The position numbers were made by a program, and so were the translations under genes. A stretch of 64,000 nt of DNA from positions 90,004,257 to 90,068,256 of the forward strand of contig NC_135498.1 of assembly GCF_052857255.1 (NCBI RefSeq), in the 5' to 3' direction. The stretch is from Amblyomma americanum (lineage: Eukaryota; Arthropoda; Arachnida; Ixodida; Ixodidae). Position 1 is the stretch's first letter. Every line of letters starts with the position of its first letter. The notes beneath the pieces are model-generated. The model saw nothing but the letters and a program-made list of their open reading frames with translations, made no database searches and had not been told where the DNA came from. Positions 1 to 11,990 of this stretch are shown here, one piece after another.

Positions 1-111
1 TGTACAACGTGGACCACTGAGGCACCCCTGCCAACGCTAGTCACGATCGCCACCACCTCTGGCATCAGTGCTGTTGTAACCCGAACGCAAGGTGAGCTGA
101 GCAAGAGCAAG

Positions 112-125
112 CACACACACACACA
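112..125. repeat. (CA)7 microsatellite
   Basis: A short run of alternating C and A is read directly. The rest of 1-272 shows no gene or repeat that I can support. Confidence 0.9.
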
Positions 126-272
126 TCAGCACATTTCACTGGCTGGTCTTAGGTGTCCCATCTTTAACAACTCTCTTAGAGCTTTTACCTTTGACAAAAT
201 TATCCTCACCTTTATTTTTAGTTTTGAAAATAGTTTAGCAATTCAGTAATATTGCAATCATGACAAGTGCGA

Positions 273-350
273 GCGCCGCGGACGGGATCGAACCTGCGTC
301 CTATGGGTCCAGAACCGAGTGCCATGACCACTGTGCTACTACCATGGAGG
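273..350 (-). mobile_element. tRNA-derived SINE head (fragment)
   Basis: Read on the minus strand, this has a D-arm-like box (AGCACAGTGGTCATGGCACT) and an exact B-box match (GGTTCGATCCC) at tRNA-like spacing, flanked by GC-rich arm sequence. No convincing cloverleaf or SINE body follows, so it is more likely a SINE promoter fragment than a functional tRNA gene. It lies head-to-head with the SINE that starts at 367. Confidence 0.5.
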
Positions 351-366
351 CCTATTCTGTCTTTCT

Positions 367-608
367 AGCCGCCACGGTGGCTGAGTGGTTATGGCGCTCG
401 GCTGCTGGCCCGAAAGACGCGTGTTCGATCCCGGCCGTGGCGGTCGAATTTCGATGGAGGCGAAATTCTAGAGGCCCGTGTACTGTGCGATGTCAGTGCA
501 CGTTAAAGAACCCCAGGTGGTCGAAATTCCCGGAGCCCTTCACTACGGCGTCTCTCATAGCCTGAGTCGCTTTGGGACGTTAAACCCCCATAAACCAAAC
601 CAAACCAG
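367..608 (+). mobile_element. Ruka-like tRNA-derived SINE, full length
   Basis: A non-autonomous retroposon transcribed by RNA polymerase III and mobilised by LINE machinery. The A box TGGCTGAGTGG is at 378-388 and a near-consensus B box is at 422-432. The body contains the diagnostic CACGTTAAAGAACCCCAGG and TTTGGGACGTTAAAC segments, and the tail is ACCAAACCAAACCA. An exact 11-bp target duplication, TCTGTCTTTCT, flanks it at 356-366 and 609-619, which fixes the ends. The name comes from memory of the ixodid Ruka family, without a database match. Confidence 0.85.
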
Positions 609-619
609 TCTGTCTTTCT

Positions 620-1242
620 GTTCGCCAACCTGGGAATGAGGGATGAAAGGCCTCCCGCTCAAGAAATCCTTACCGCCATCCCTCGTCTTCGCCACCTTAT
701 CCGACGTGGCAGGTTGCTTGGAGAGCTAGAGCCACCTCCGCATGAGACAGCGGGTCATCAGCTCAGGATACCACCTGGAGGCTACCTGCACATGCACCAA
801 CACACAGGTTTTCTTTTTATCAAAACCAGAACTTGAAGAGACGGACAGAATGGTGACACACACAATATATGCGTTGACTTTGACCACTGGTGGCAGTCTC
901 CTCACCAGTGATCAGAGTCCCGGTTCCCGGAAACGTGTTGCGCATATCAAAAATATTGATAAAGTTATTTCAATGCAGCTAGAAACAGCTGAACTCGCGA
1001 GTGAAGTTGCAAACTATGGCAGGGTCATGCACGGTGAGTTTAACGCAGAGTCACAGCTCTTGCAGTGGGCATGATAGAGTCAGAAAAGATGCACTGTGTT
1101 GTGTTCGAAAATACACCGCCAAAAATTCTTGTAGATAATGATCTATACTGCTCGTACTGACTTTGCAGTGTTGCTTTAACTTTGGAGTAATATTCGCTTT
1201 TAGAGCGATAGCTCTACTCAACACAAAAGTCAGACCAGTTGC
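620..1242. other. No recognised feature
   Basis: Anonymous sequence between two SINE copies. Short open frames here show no recognisable domain. Confidence 0.6.
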
Positions 1243-1256
1243 ATATTTGGCAATGA

Positions 1257-1484
1257 TTGGTTTGGTTTGGTTTATGGGGGTTTAACGTCCCAAAGCGACT
1301 CAGGCTATGAGAGACGCCGTAGTGAAGGGCTCCGGAAATTTCGACCACCTGGTGTTCTTTAACGTGCACTGACATCGCACAGCACAAGGGCCTCTAGCGA
1401 AATTCGACAACCGCGGCCGGGATCGAACCCGCGTCTTTCGGGCCAACAGCCGAGCGCCATAACCACTCAGCACCCGCGGCGGAT
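1257..1484 (-). mobile_element. Ruka-like SINE, full length, reverse orientation
   Basis: Reverse complement of the same SINE family: the tail reads GGTTTGGTTTGGTTTATGGG at the low-coordinate end, followed by the body and a GGGATCGAACCC B-box complement near 1418-1430. The target duplication is 14 bp with one mismatch (ATATTTGGCAATGA at 1243-1256, ATATTTGGGAATGA at 1485-1498). Small differences from the 367-608 copy show the two inserted independently. Confidence 0.85.
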
Positions 1485-1569
1485 ATATTTGGGAATGAAA
1501 TGACCTTCGGACTTGGAGATTTTTTATTAAGAGCCTTAAGTCAGAAGACGAAGCATGTTTTGACTATGG

Positions 1570-1995
1570 CCAGTGCGACGGTACCTCTAAATTACACTCA
1601 GGTCGTTTCCAAAAGATAGTCCATCGCACCCGCAAGATTTGTCCGACCCCACCTGCGGAATATTACCTTCATCGATATGTACCGAAATCGATGTCCGGGC
1701 TAATTTGAATGCGCTCGATGCGATGGTCTCCAAGTGTGACCCATTCCGCTCAAACATTTGCGCCTCGCCCCCTCTAAACTTGGCTATCGATTTGGACAAA
1801 AATCGATGGCCTGGCTGAATTGAGTGTACGCGACACGTTGGTAGTCTCCAAATTTGGCCAAGGCCACCCCAAAAATTTTACCTGGGCCGATATGGACAAT
1901 AGCCTATGTCCAGCCATGACTGAGCGCGTCTGACAAGATGCCAGGCTCCCAATTTGCCCTCGGCGATTGCCAAAATGCTTTCGCTCGACCACTGG
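1570..1995. repeat. Diverged ~110-bp tandem repeat
   Basis: A recurring module begins CGATATG or CGATTTGG and continues with an ATCGATG-like stretch, a TGAnTTGA segment and GGTCTCCAA. It starts near 1673, 1788 and 1888, giving periods of 115 and 100 bp. A related single unit lies near 42,478. The copies are strongly diverged. Confidence 0.55.
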
Positions 1996-4900
1996 GTACT
2001 ATCGTGGTTATGCCCTTAAATTTTTTGCCTAAAGTAATACTTTTAAGTCAACTTCACACTGTCACAGATTGTACTGCGCAGTATGTAAAGCTACCGTATT
2101 AACTCGCACTATGAACGTACTCTTTTACCCGAGATATTCATCGGAATTTGTTAGGTGTATTAATTACTACCGATGAACCGGAAAAGAAATTTGAAGCGGA
2201 AAAAATTGGAGAAAGATTGGTAGAATAAACACTCAACCCGCCACGACTAACCTTATGAATAAAGCGGAGCGCCCCATTCAGCACAGTTTCCGAATGTGAA
2301 AATATACTCTACTCTTGCCTATACCCCTAAGCCATAGCTTTTCAGTATAGGGTGAGGTATAAAAATATTTGACAAATGGTGTGTTGTTCGGTATCCAGAC
2401 GTGGACACCTACTACCTATCAACATAATTCGCGGCAACAGAACAAGATGCAATCATGACGTGATGCAAAAATTAAAGTTTACGTTTCGACGTAGAAGTAC
2501 AGGCTGCGCGCATTAAGACAGCGTATTGATTTGGACAGTAAAAACGCTAACTGCTTCCTTTTTAAAGTTCATTGCACAAACTCACCCCCTCCCCCCACAC
2601 CTCTCTTCTAGTAATTACTTAGTAGGCGACTTCGGCGCATGATAACTGACTTCCGCTATCTTCGCCCATTTTGAAGGTAGTGTAGCCGAAGGTAAAAAGG
2701 TCTTCCTTTACAAGTCTGCAGCTGAAGAATAACTTATCGATCAACCCCACGCAACATGAATTTCAATTAAAGCCGGTAAAAAAAATGCCACTCCTTGTAG
2801 GCTTACCCTAGAAAGGCTTCCAGTTGGGGCACCGAAGCTTTTATAGTTCAAAAAAAAAAAAGAAGCCGACAGCTGAAGCCTCTGTCTACGCTGCCACATC
2901 CAAATCACCGATTCTGCCAAGGAAAAACTAGAAATAAGTGTAGTGTACAAGCATCATGTGAAAGGTGCGAAGAATATCTACGCATTCTCGCCGCAATCAT
3001 GCATTACCTTATCGCGTTTTCACATTCCCTTTGTTCAGCGCTGTTTCATTAATATGCGCTGACTTCGCCCACCATACGGTTTAGTTTCCGGGCTAACCAC
3101 TGCTGTCATTTTTGCCCACATAGAAAGCTCCTAGAAACGTGTCCTTATGTAGGGATGCGGTGAAAAAATGAGGGGAGGTTTGTTCTAGCTGCACAGAATT
3201 TGCTCCGGCCACGGTGTAACGTACACTTGCCAGCAATGGCACGAAAATCTATGGCAGCGGCGCCGTCGGGAGACGATTACTGCGAATCATTACCAGGCCC
3301 TCCACAGTCATGCTTTGGAAGGCATTGCTTGGACAGTTTAAAAGGAAAAAATAACCAATGAATGCTTTGCGAAAAGAAAAATGCAGACAAATAAAGTAAA
3401 CGCCCATTAAAACCTTTGTAGAAGTGCATTCGAACCATTGCAGATAGAAGCCCTGCTTTTTAACTGCGGCTACACCCACAGGGTAAGCCCTATCCTTCCC
3501 ATGCATTCTAGGGCATAATCCTACACATTTTTGTTAACAATGAATAAGTTTGGCGGCTACCAGAAGGAAAAAAGAGCACTGATATTTGCTATTTTATTAT
3601 TACTACACTCGAGGCAACTTTAGTGTTTTCTCTTCACAAATCAAAACGCTTCCATGCCAAATTTTGGTGCAGTATATTCACACCTGTTCATATAAAATAG
3701 AGGAAAAATTTTGCTTTTGGTCGATTGTCGCGTTTAATGTTTAATGGTACTATTGTAACAAAAATCTTATTTTGAGATGAGTGGAAAATAAAAACGAACT
3801 TAATAACTAGTAAGTTTTGCTGTTTGTCAGTTTTTCCTGACAACTTCACTCCATGTGCCTGGCACAACGCCCATAACCTAGAGGAAAATATGCTACACAG
3901 AAAGAAGTGAGATAGGGAAAAGATGCAGAAAGGAATGCACTTTAATAAATGCTGCAAAAAAATCCTTTTCCAGATCTCTCGTTTACTGTGCTCCTCACCC
4001 CTTCTCCATTTCTCTTTTCAATCCCCGCATCATTCCTCCACAGTGCAGGGCAGCCTGCCGGAACACCCTTCAGGTTTACATCTTTAACTCTTTCATTACA
4101 TGCGCCATCGATTTTTATTTAAATATTTTTCCCTGCCAAGGTCCTTATGCTTTTGTCTCCCGAATCTTCTCCCCAACGCAGTCGCAAGTAAGCGATTTTC
4201 TAACACCGGCTAAAGTCTCTTCATTAAAGAGCCTGTGTATTTATGTACTGCAGGTTTAATATTTGTATACTACTGCCTTTCCTGGATATCAGGCTTACGC
4301 ATCCTTCTCAAGCGCTCTTGGATGGAGGGCATGCTTTCGAGAACAATGGCGTCCCCTGTCGTGACTTAGGTTAACTCTGACCGGAAAATGCATTTTGTTT
4401 GCGTGCTCTGGCATCAGTGACCAATGTGGGCGCGTCGTGCAGAAATTGTGAAATAGCGTGAATACATGACAACATGAAGTGACACGCGCAGAGCCTCTCG
4501 GTGTGTGTCACTCCTTGCTGTCCACCCATCTTCGCGCTATTTCGCCCCTTCTCTCAAGTACCAGGTAGCCCAAGTTAGCACTTCAGGGCACTCCTTACCT
4601 TCGGAAATTTCCTAGCCTGGTGCCTTTCTGTGATTAGAGTATGTCCAGGCTGTTGATCGGACCCCTGTACCGCACAGAAGACCACATTTGAGGAACATAC
4701 CACTTGACCGCTGGCAGCCGACTATACTAAAAAAATGGCAGTGGCCTAACTCTTCTAAACCTAGTTACAGCGAAAACTTAAACACACTTAGCTGCACTCG
4801 GTTAGACGATTGAAATACCTGCGTTTGACGGGCACTGCTAGCCGCGCTCTCATCCATGGCGAAACTGCATGCGAGAGCAGCGTCACATAATTAAGCGAAC

Positions 4901-7290
4901 GCTAAGCCACGTGCATAATCACATGACCACATCTGGCGAAGCGGAGTTCATCGTAGCGCGGTCGGAGCAGTGGCGGTGCGGATGCCGCTGCGGTTATTCA
5001 CGGGGTCTGACGTAACAGCCACATTTACGGCGTACCTCCAGCTGAAGGACAAACTGCAACACCCGATGACCTTTGCGAAACATGGCTCAGTGAAGCCTTC
5101 ACTCCAAAAACGCATAAGCACGTGAGTTTGTGTACGTGGCTACGTCTATAGACCAACACCGATCTATGACGTAAGCAAGAAGCGGTGGTGCTTCACTGGC
5201 TGTAGCGACTGAGAAAAAACTATGGGTGTGAAAAGTAGGCTTAGCGCCCTTAGGAATACATGGAAGCGAAAGTTTTCAAAGAAGTTTTCTTCTGTGCACC
5301 TATTATGTCGTCCGTTCGTGAATAGCAACCAAGTAATCATAGAACTGATTCTGAAAGTATGACGCGTTATTTCGAAAGCGATATATTTTTACAGCTTCAC
5401 GTTATGTGCCCGTGGGAATGATTAGCCGTGATTCACGTGGGGGTGATTCCCGGGAGCATGGCGTATTGAATCAAAAAAAGCAAAACTTTCTCGCAACATT
5501 TTTCTCGTTTCACAGAGTGCCCACGGAGGCGGCTGTTAACAGTTGGTGAGTGCTGTGAAGAAGTTGAACGTGAGAAAGTGCAGTACATCATTTCGGAGGC
5601 ACCGTTTAAAAGTGCCAGATGTATCAGTAATGGTGACATATCAATTTCAGATGTCGCAGTTAAGCGAACAAATTTTCTTCATTTCCGCAAATTTCCTCCA
5701 TGCTTGGTGCGTTATCATAGCGCCGTCATGCTGAACACACTAAAACCTCCCTCGCAATGTGCGGTGCTGGCCCAGCAAATGGCACAGGTGACGAACGGCA
5801 CACAGCTTTAGCACTTCCGCGCGTAAGGAAGTGCACCTCATAATTTTTGTTGGTGACGATGCCAATATACTCAGTCATCAACCATCAATCGATTGATGAT
5901 TTATCTATAAACAAACTCTGTTATAAAGGCACTCTGTGATAAAGATCGATAAAGACACCCTGAAAAAAAACTTATCCGGTCAACTCATTTTACATGAACC
6001 TCCTGCTTGGGCCAAGCAGTGGCCTGCAGTATTCTGAAATAAATAAACTTATAAAACGGTACCAATGTTTACGTGTATATAGGAGGCAAATGTTATTGAG
6101 CAAAAATTTTTATCCGGGCATCTCATTCTGCATGAACAGTATCAATATTTACGTGCATGCAGGAAGCAGATGTTATTGGACAAAACAAAATATTCCATGA
6201 CTTGGCCTCTACTGTCTTCGGCTTCCTCATTGAGGAGTGTGTGCACTAAAATCTCGTGCTATCAGATACGGTCTAAATTGTGAGTTTTAGATAAAATGCG
6301 AGACAAACACAGCGTACTTCATGTTCGTGCATCTTATAAGTATAGAGTAGGCTGCCGGCGTTCAATGGGTTCATTGGCGTTGGCAACGTTATAGACGCCA
6401 GTGATTTTAAGGAAAGGAAAGGTGCATAACTGGCTCCCGGGTCATTGGGCAGCTCAGTCGCGCTCGCAGGCAGTGATGCACGACGGCGGATCCACATTTC
6501 GCGGAATATTTAGTGCTTACCAATGCTAACCCACTAACACTTTCGAAGCTGAGCAACGCTCGCTGAGACTGTTTTCAGTCCTCTGACCCTCTGTGTCATT
6601 AATACGCGGTATTCAATCCAGATAAGACAATTTGAGTTTGTCCTTAGTGTCCAAAAACAAAAAGTCTGCAAAGCATAAGTTGACTGAAAATCGTTGCTGT
6701 TTTCGCGCCCATTGGGGAACGAATTTAGCATAGGATTCTGCTTGAGCAAATCACATTGAAATTTAAACACTTACTTAGCTGCAGCTGGAAAGAGGGCTCA
6801 GGCACGCGCAGTGTTTCCGGCACGCACCTCTAGTTCAGGTCGAATAAGCCGACAAAAGCAGAATTGTTCCTGGATGCCGCATTCGAATAGCAGACGCTGC
6901 AATTGAAAAACGAGTATAACTTAAACTCGTGCGAAGGGACCCGACCAAACAGTAAGTGATTCTCCAGTTTATATTTCGTTCCTTCAAATATTGGGCCCGG
7001 AAAGGCAAGGTGCTGCCATTTTATTTATTCCGGCGAGAAGAGTGGGATTAATTCACTGAATTTTTGCTGTTAGTGTAGTGTCGCATTTCTGTGATTTCGT
7101 ATCGCCGGGTGAATTCACGGCTACTCCCGGATTACGCGAGAGCGTACACAGCTCGTTCAATCGAAAAGCCGGCGGTGTAGAAGTAATAGTAGTGATGGAT
7201 GATTTATTGGCGTGTGGTAGGAGATGACCAGTAATGAAATAAATTTATTAATTGAATAATTAGTTAAAATTCGGAAAAACGGTGTTTTAA
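1996..7290. other. Anonymous non-coding DNA
   Basis: No gene, SINE, LINE or LTR signal that I can support, apart from a small tandem duplication at 5,965-6,180. Open frames are short (up to about 90 codons) and low in information. Low-complexity patches include a 12-A run near 2,850. Confidence 0.55.
5965..6180. repeat. Small diverged tandem duplication
   Basis: Two related stretches recur: TTATCCGGTCAACTCATT near 5,972 against TTATCCGGGCATCTCATT near 6,110, and CAATGTTTACGTG near 6,063 against CAATATTTACGTG near 6,142. The first copy carries roughly 60 extra bases. No coding content is evident. Confidence 0.6.
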
Positions 7291-7297
7291 AGGTGTC

Positions 7298-7516
7298 CTG
7301 CCGTCGTGGCTCAGTGGTTAGAGCGCCCGGCTACTGAGCCGGAGTACACGGGCTCGAACCCGACCGCGGCGGCTACACCCACGGCAACTATTTCTTTCTT
7401 CTCTAAGCCTCTCCCTTATCCTTGCCCTTACAGCGCGGTTGGGGTGTCCACCAAAATACGAGAGACAGATGCTGCCCATTTTCGTTCCCCAAAACGAATT
7501 TTCATTTTCATTCCAG
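7298..7516 (+). mobile_element. tRNA-derived SINE, second family
   Basis: It starts with a tRNA-like head: a perfect A box TGGCTCAGTGG and B box GGCTCGAACCC with one mismatch. A pyrimidine-rich body follows, with GGGTGTCCACC, and then a tail rich in TTTTCATTTTCATT. A short candidate target duplication AGGTGTC is at 7,291-7,297 and 7,517-7,523. The body differs from the Ruka-like copies but resembles minus-strand sequence near 54,935-55,030. Confidence 0.75.
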
Positions 7517-7523
7517 AGGTGTC

Positions 7524-10500
7524 AAAATGCTTACAACGAAAAGTAAATTCTTGGTGAGGCTAGTTAAGAACATTTAGGGCGAATAAATTTTCAATCAAAT
7601 GAAACAATTGATAAAAATAAAATTGCTTTCAAATGTGTGAAACTGCTCAGAACGGTAAGCGAATGTTTGGTGATACTAAGTATCGGCGTATGTCGCCGTG
7701 CTAATAAAATAATCTGGTAAATAAAGAGTCGCATCATCATCAGATGACGCAGTAAACGGCGTACGCTATCGCGTCAACTCATAGGCACAGCATAGGAGTC
7801 CAACGTTGCTTTCCTGTACGCTAATGATTAATAAACCGTGAAGAATGCAGCTTCTCGAAGAAAGCCGGCTAATCGCGGATCGGGGTGGGTAGCAACTTCC
7901 AAGTGGCCGATACTGCTGGAGAATACCAGGCATAACAACTTAAATATGCGAGCACCTCGGGAAAGGTTCACTCAATATAAAAGCGTACTGGAGACTTTCA
8001 AGCTGAACACTGTCGTAATTTCATATCCTTTTGATTAGCTAGGCCCCGAATAGTGGGTTGGTGCAGCTTTAAGCAAATGTTTTTTTAGTTTATTATTTGG
8101 GCTAGCTGATAATGTCACTAACGTCAGATGGAGTAAAACCCTCCGTGAGTCTCGACGCAAGTATTCATGGACTGGCCAATTGCAGAAAATCGCAAGGCTC
8201 AGACAACAGTAATATTTACACGCGGTGTTCTGCCATACCATACAGAGTCTTTTTCTTATGTTGCTCATACATCACAGGACCGCTCGGTTGAACTGTTGTA
8301 AAAAAGCATTCCATACCGTCCAAAATTAAGCTTCTGTTTTCTAGTCAGGCTATCTTCTTTTTATACTTATACTTCCTGTTCCGGATGGAAGGTGGTACGT
8401 ACGATCACGTACGTGTGAAGCGTACGCTTTTAAACCTGTGGGGGCAGCAGTATTTGTTCAAGTTGAACTTCCACTGTGATAGTCATATCAGTCAGGTCTG
8501 GTGCGAGGATGTAAACACCTATAATTGAAAGGAATTGGGAGCTGAAAGATGGTAGTCGGGAAAATCAGGGCGCTAGCAAGCCGCAGAATTCATTTCTACA
8601 TTTAAAAAAAAATTATGGGAGATAAATTAGACTGATGCAGAAATATTAATTTATATAAGAATCTATTCAAATTATGATTCTATTCCAATACTGAGTCCAC
8701 TGTCTTTCACTCCACAGCCTGATTGTATTCTAATTCACACTACGCAAAATCCGTCACGTGGTTGGCCCGTCTTGCGCGAGATCCCAACACTCGTTCTTGG
8801 ATTTTTCAACAGTTTACAACAGGGTTTTCAACCCATTTAGGACCCCTGGACGAAGTAAACTACAAAGAAGGGGGGGGGGTGCTAAACTGGAATGGAGGGG
8901 GGGTGCTAAAGGCTTTCAAGCATGCCAAACATGAGCAGGCATGCGATAACGCCTACAAAGCTTGAATTACGCGTGATATTTAAGTGTGAAAGTGCACCAC
9001 GCCTAAAACAAGGGCGCACAAAAATTGCCATCAATCATGCTTGACAAGCGTAAGCAACGCGCCGCTCACTCATTCATAGGAAGCGCGGTTTTTAGGCGTG
9101 AAGGCGGACTACGCTTAGAATAACTGAGAAAAAAATCGCCGCCAACTCTTTGAAATTTTAGCGAATAGGTCAAACCAAGCATGGGGGACAGAGAAATAGT
9201 GACACGGTTCGGAGGCGAAACGGGGCAGACGTGACGAAGTCGTTATGTTAACGGATTTCCAGGCGCGAAAACGTGGTAGAGCATCCACTATGATGCATTC
9301 ATGTCTTACGCCTCTCACTAAAAAACCACGTAAGTGTACAACCCTTTATTAAATCCTACGCTCCTTCGGTAACATACATAATTGGGAAATAAGATTTCCA
9401 CGAACAACACATGAGCCACAAGTTGTCAGCTTAAAAACTGAGCCAATGAAATTGGGCCTCAAAATTCGTACATTATGTTTGTGCACTACTTCGAAGAGCC
9501 AGTGATATGGAGGACGTTATAAGGGTATCACAATATCACTTTTCGTGTGCAGGAATGACTGACACAGCAGTCTATGATGTCTGTTGTAATGGAAGTCTGA
9601 GAAATAAGTAACAGTCTTTCGTTCTACAATACGAATCAAAAACGCTCCCTCCAGCGTCAATTGGCCGTTGTCGAGATCGAGCAGCAACGGCTAAGGTGGT
9701 GAACACCATGAAAGCGAGCAGCGAGTTGGAATACCGGGTTAAGGGAATTTAACAAAAGGAGTATTGCTTGCAACTGCTAGCATCAGTACAAGAGGGTTTA
9801 AAATCAACAGATGATACTCATAGCGTTAGCGATGTTTCTTAGATCTATGATTACTGGCACATCGAACAATACCACAGAAAATGGGGCATTTTGCATAAAC
9901 TCTTGACCTTTTGTCGAAACAAAAGAGAGAAGAAAAAACCTAAGCGTACTGTAATTCTTTGAACCTGGATGTGTTGCGAAGGCCACGAGGAGTGTGAGGT
10001 GCAATTGGTGGTGCGTGCCTTGGACGGACGGCCACTCTGAGGGCGCGATTGAAGGCCTCTGTCAGCCGCCGAGACTCTGGGTGAAAAAAAGAGAAAGGAT
10101 TTTCATTATCTTTTCACGGATGCAGCCGTAGCGCAGTGACAAAGAGACTCGTTGATTTGAGTGCAACCGTTACTTGACGTTCATAGATAGCGGTAATCCG
10201 AGTCGGTCCCAGTATCTTTGCGCTACGTTCGCCGGTCGTCCCTGGTAATCTACTGAACTCCTGTTTGCCGGACAACGGGACAGTCTCGATCGTGCCACTT
10301 TGGCAGAATTTCGGGCAGTTATCTTCCGCGTGCGCACCGTGGGGCCGCTCTAGCAGGACACACCGAGAAAACTATCAGACCACGCAAGCAGCGAACTCAT
10401 CCTGGGCCCGCCTGCACGAAGAAAATCAGATGGTATAATTTCCAGTCTACTCCTATTCGCAGTCTAGACCCTTCTAGGAATGAACCAGCATAGGAACGGA

Positions 10501-10587
10501 GGGACGCATAGCACAACCTTGCTCTCAGGGAAAAAATATAACCCTGGCTGGGGAACTGTAGATTTTAGTCAGTATTTGTGCTCAGGT
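7524..10587. other. Anonymous non-coding DNA
   Basis: No recognisable gene. At 8,869-8,911 two G-runs are each followed by GTGCTAAA, a short low-complexity duplication. No open frame here has a domain that I recognise. Confidence 0.5.
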
Positions 10588-11130
10588 GGTGGTGGTGAAA
10601 GCATTTATTTGAATATTACAGAGAGGTTGTGTGGGGAGCACTCCGTAGTCGGCCGGTCCCCTTACAGTACTAGGTGAAGTGTCTTATTCAGGGACCCCAT
10701 TGGTCTGGGCCGCCACTCGAGCTCTCTGAACTAGGGCTTGTTGGGCCGGTAGGTCCAGGCAGCTGAGCAGGGCCGCCTCCCAGTCATCTCGAGTAGGGGA
10801 AGGGGTTAGGGGCGGAATAGAAGGATTGTGTTGGCATGCCCAGACCATCTGGAACGTGTCAGTCGCCTCCCCACAGAAAGAGCAGAGGCCAGAGAAAGAA
10901 GTGTCGAAATGTTTGAGCACTGCCGGGTACAGTAGAGTGTTAAAAGTCTAAGGAGTATTATCTCGTCCGCTTTCCCTAGCCCCTTGAGAAGAGCCGAGTA
11001 CTGACGGTGCGAGTACCGGTAATAAGCGGAGATATCTTTGAAAGTTAACAAAGGATACGAGTCCTGGTCCAGATCAGTAGGGTCTACGTCAGGGGCCCGG
11101 CTAACATAGAGGTAGTGGTGGTGCCCAACT
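10588..11130 (-). pseudogene. 5'-truncated LINE, ORF2 C-terminal end
   Basis: On the minus strand, two overlapping frames encode the C-terminal tail of a non-LTR retrotransposon ORF2: a linker after RNase H (LLTFKDISAYYRYSHRQY) and a terminal zinc knuckle, with CSFCGEATDTFQ...WAC at about residues 15-30 of the second frame. A shift near 10,940 breaks the frame. The knuckle follows C-x2-C-x7-H-x4-C, but Q replaces H. The stop near 10,684 is followed by a short 3' UTR with an AATAAA signal and an (ACC)n tail at about 10,588-10,600. The reverse transcriptase, endonuclease and ORF1 are absent, as in typical 5' truncation. The closest relative in the window is the minus-strand fragment at 58,585-59,149. 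I found no clear target duplication. Confidence 0.8.
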
Positions 11131-11884
11131 ACAAGCTGGGCCGCTTATGCACCTTTCCTTTCCTCAACGCCGAGGTAGGGGTCAAATGATTTCTGAGGAA
11201 GCTGTATAGCTTTCCTTTGTAGCCGTATGGCGGCGCTTGGGCGGATGCCAATGAGTAATCACTCCCTTATTAAGAACAGACTGTAGACTAACACGGGTAA
11301 AGAAATGAGGTACTGGTTACGACATACAAATGCAGGAAGCCAACATTCAGCGGTACCTGGGAAAGCATAGAGGATTGTGAAACGGACACTGAGGACAACT
11401 GTATCAATTTTTCGTAAGCAAAATCCAACAGCCCATAGCTGCGAAGCAGTAATACATAACTCAGCTGACCGCCTATTGCATCACCAAGCATAGGTTCTTT
11501 ATGGCTTCCAACATTCAGGTTACATTTTCTCAGTCTTCTTCGTGCGAATAAAGTGCACGAGGTGTTTTAAAACAATACTTATATACTTCAATATCCACAC
11601 GCTTAACCCTCATGGAGGCTTGACAGCCTCAGAGATTCTTATTTTTTTCTATCTACTTCGTCATCGCCCTTGTACTTGAGTGATTGGTTTACGGCGGCGA
11701 TACCTGCATTTCGATTCTTGATATTTTTTACTAGAGTGGTTTTTTGTGACTTGGAGCCCGCATTCCATCGATAAAAGTCAACTTCCGTTTCTCCTCGGTG
11801 GCCCTTGAACTCTGTTAATTATAATGCAGTCATTTTAGATATGAAATATAAATGATTTATAAGCTGAAGATAAACAACCACATT

Positions 11885-11990
11885 CCACTGGCAAGATTCG
11901 AAACCATGACCACTGAATCTTAGTAGAATTCAGAGCCATGAGCACAGAATCGCGAATCCGGTGCTCTACCGTCTGAGGTACGGCAATCGC
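11885..11990 (-). mobile_element. tRNA-like SINE head with internal insertion
   Basis: On the minus strand, a D-arm-like CTCAGACGGTAGAGCACCGG is followed by a B-box-like GGTTTCGAATC with one extra T. The boxes are about 30 nt farther apart than in a tRNA, and the extra sequence holds two GCTCATGG/GTCATGG-like repeats. It looks like a degenerate tRNA-derived SINE head, not a tRNA gene. Confidence 0.4.

Noticed and set aside
367..440. A functional tRNA gene
   Set aside because: A/B boxes are present, but the SINE body, tail and target duplication identify a SINE, and no full cloverleaf is evident.
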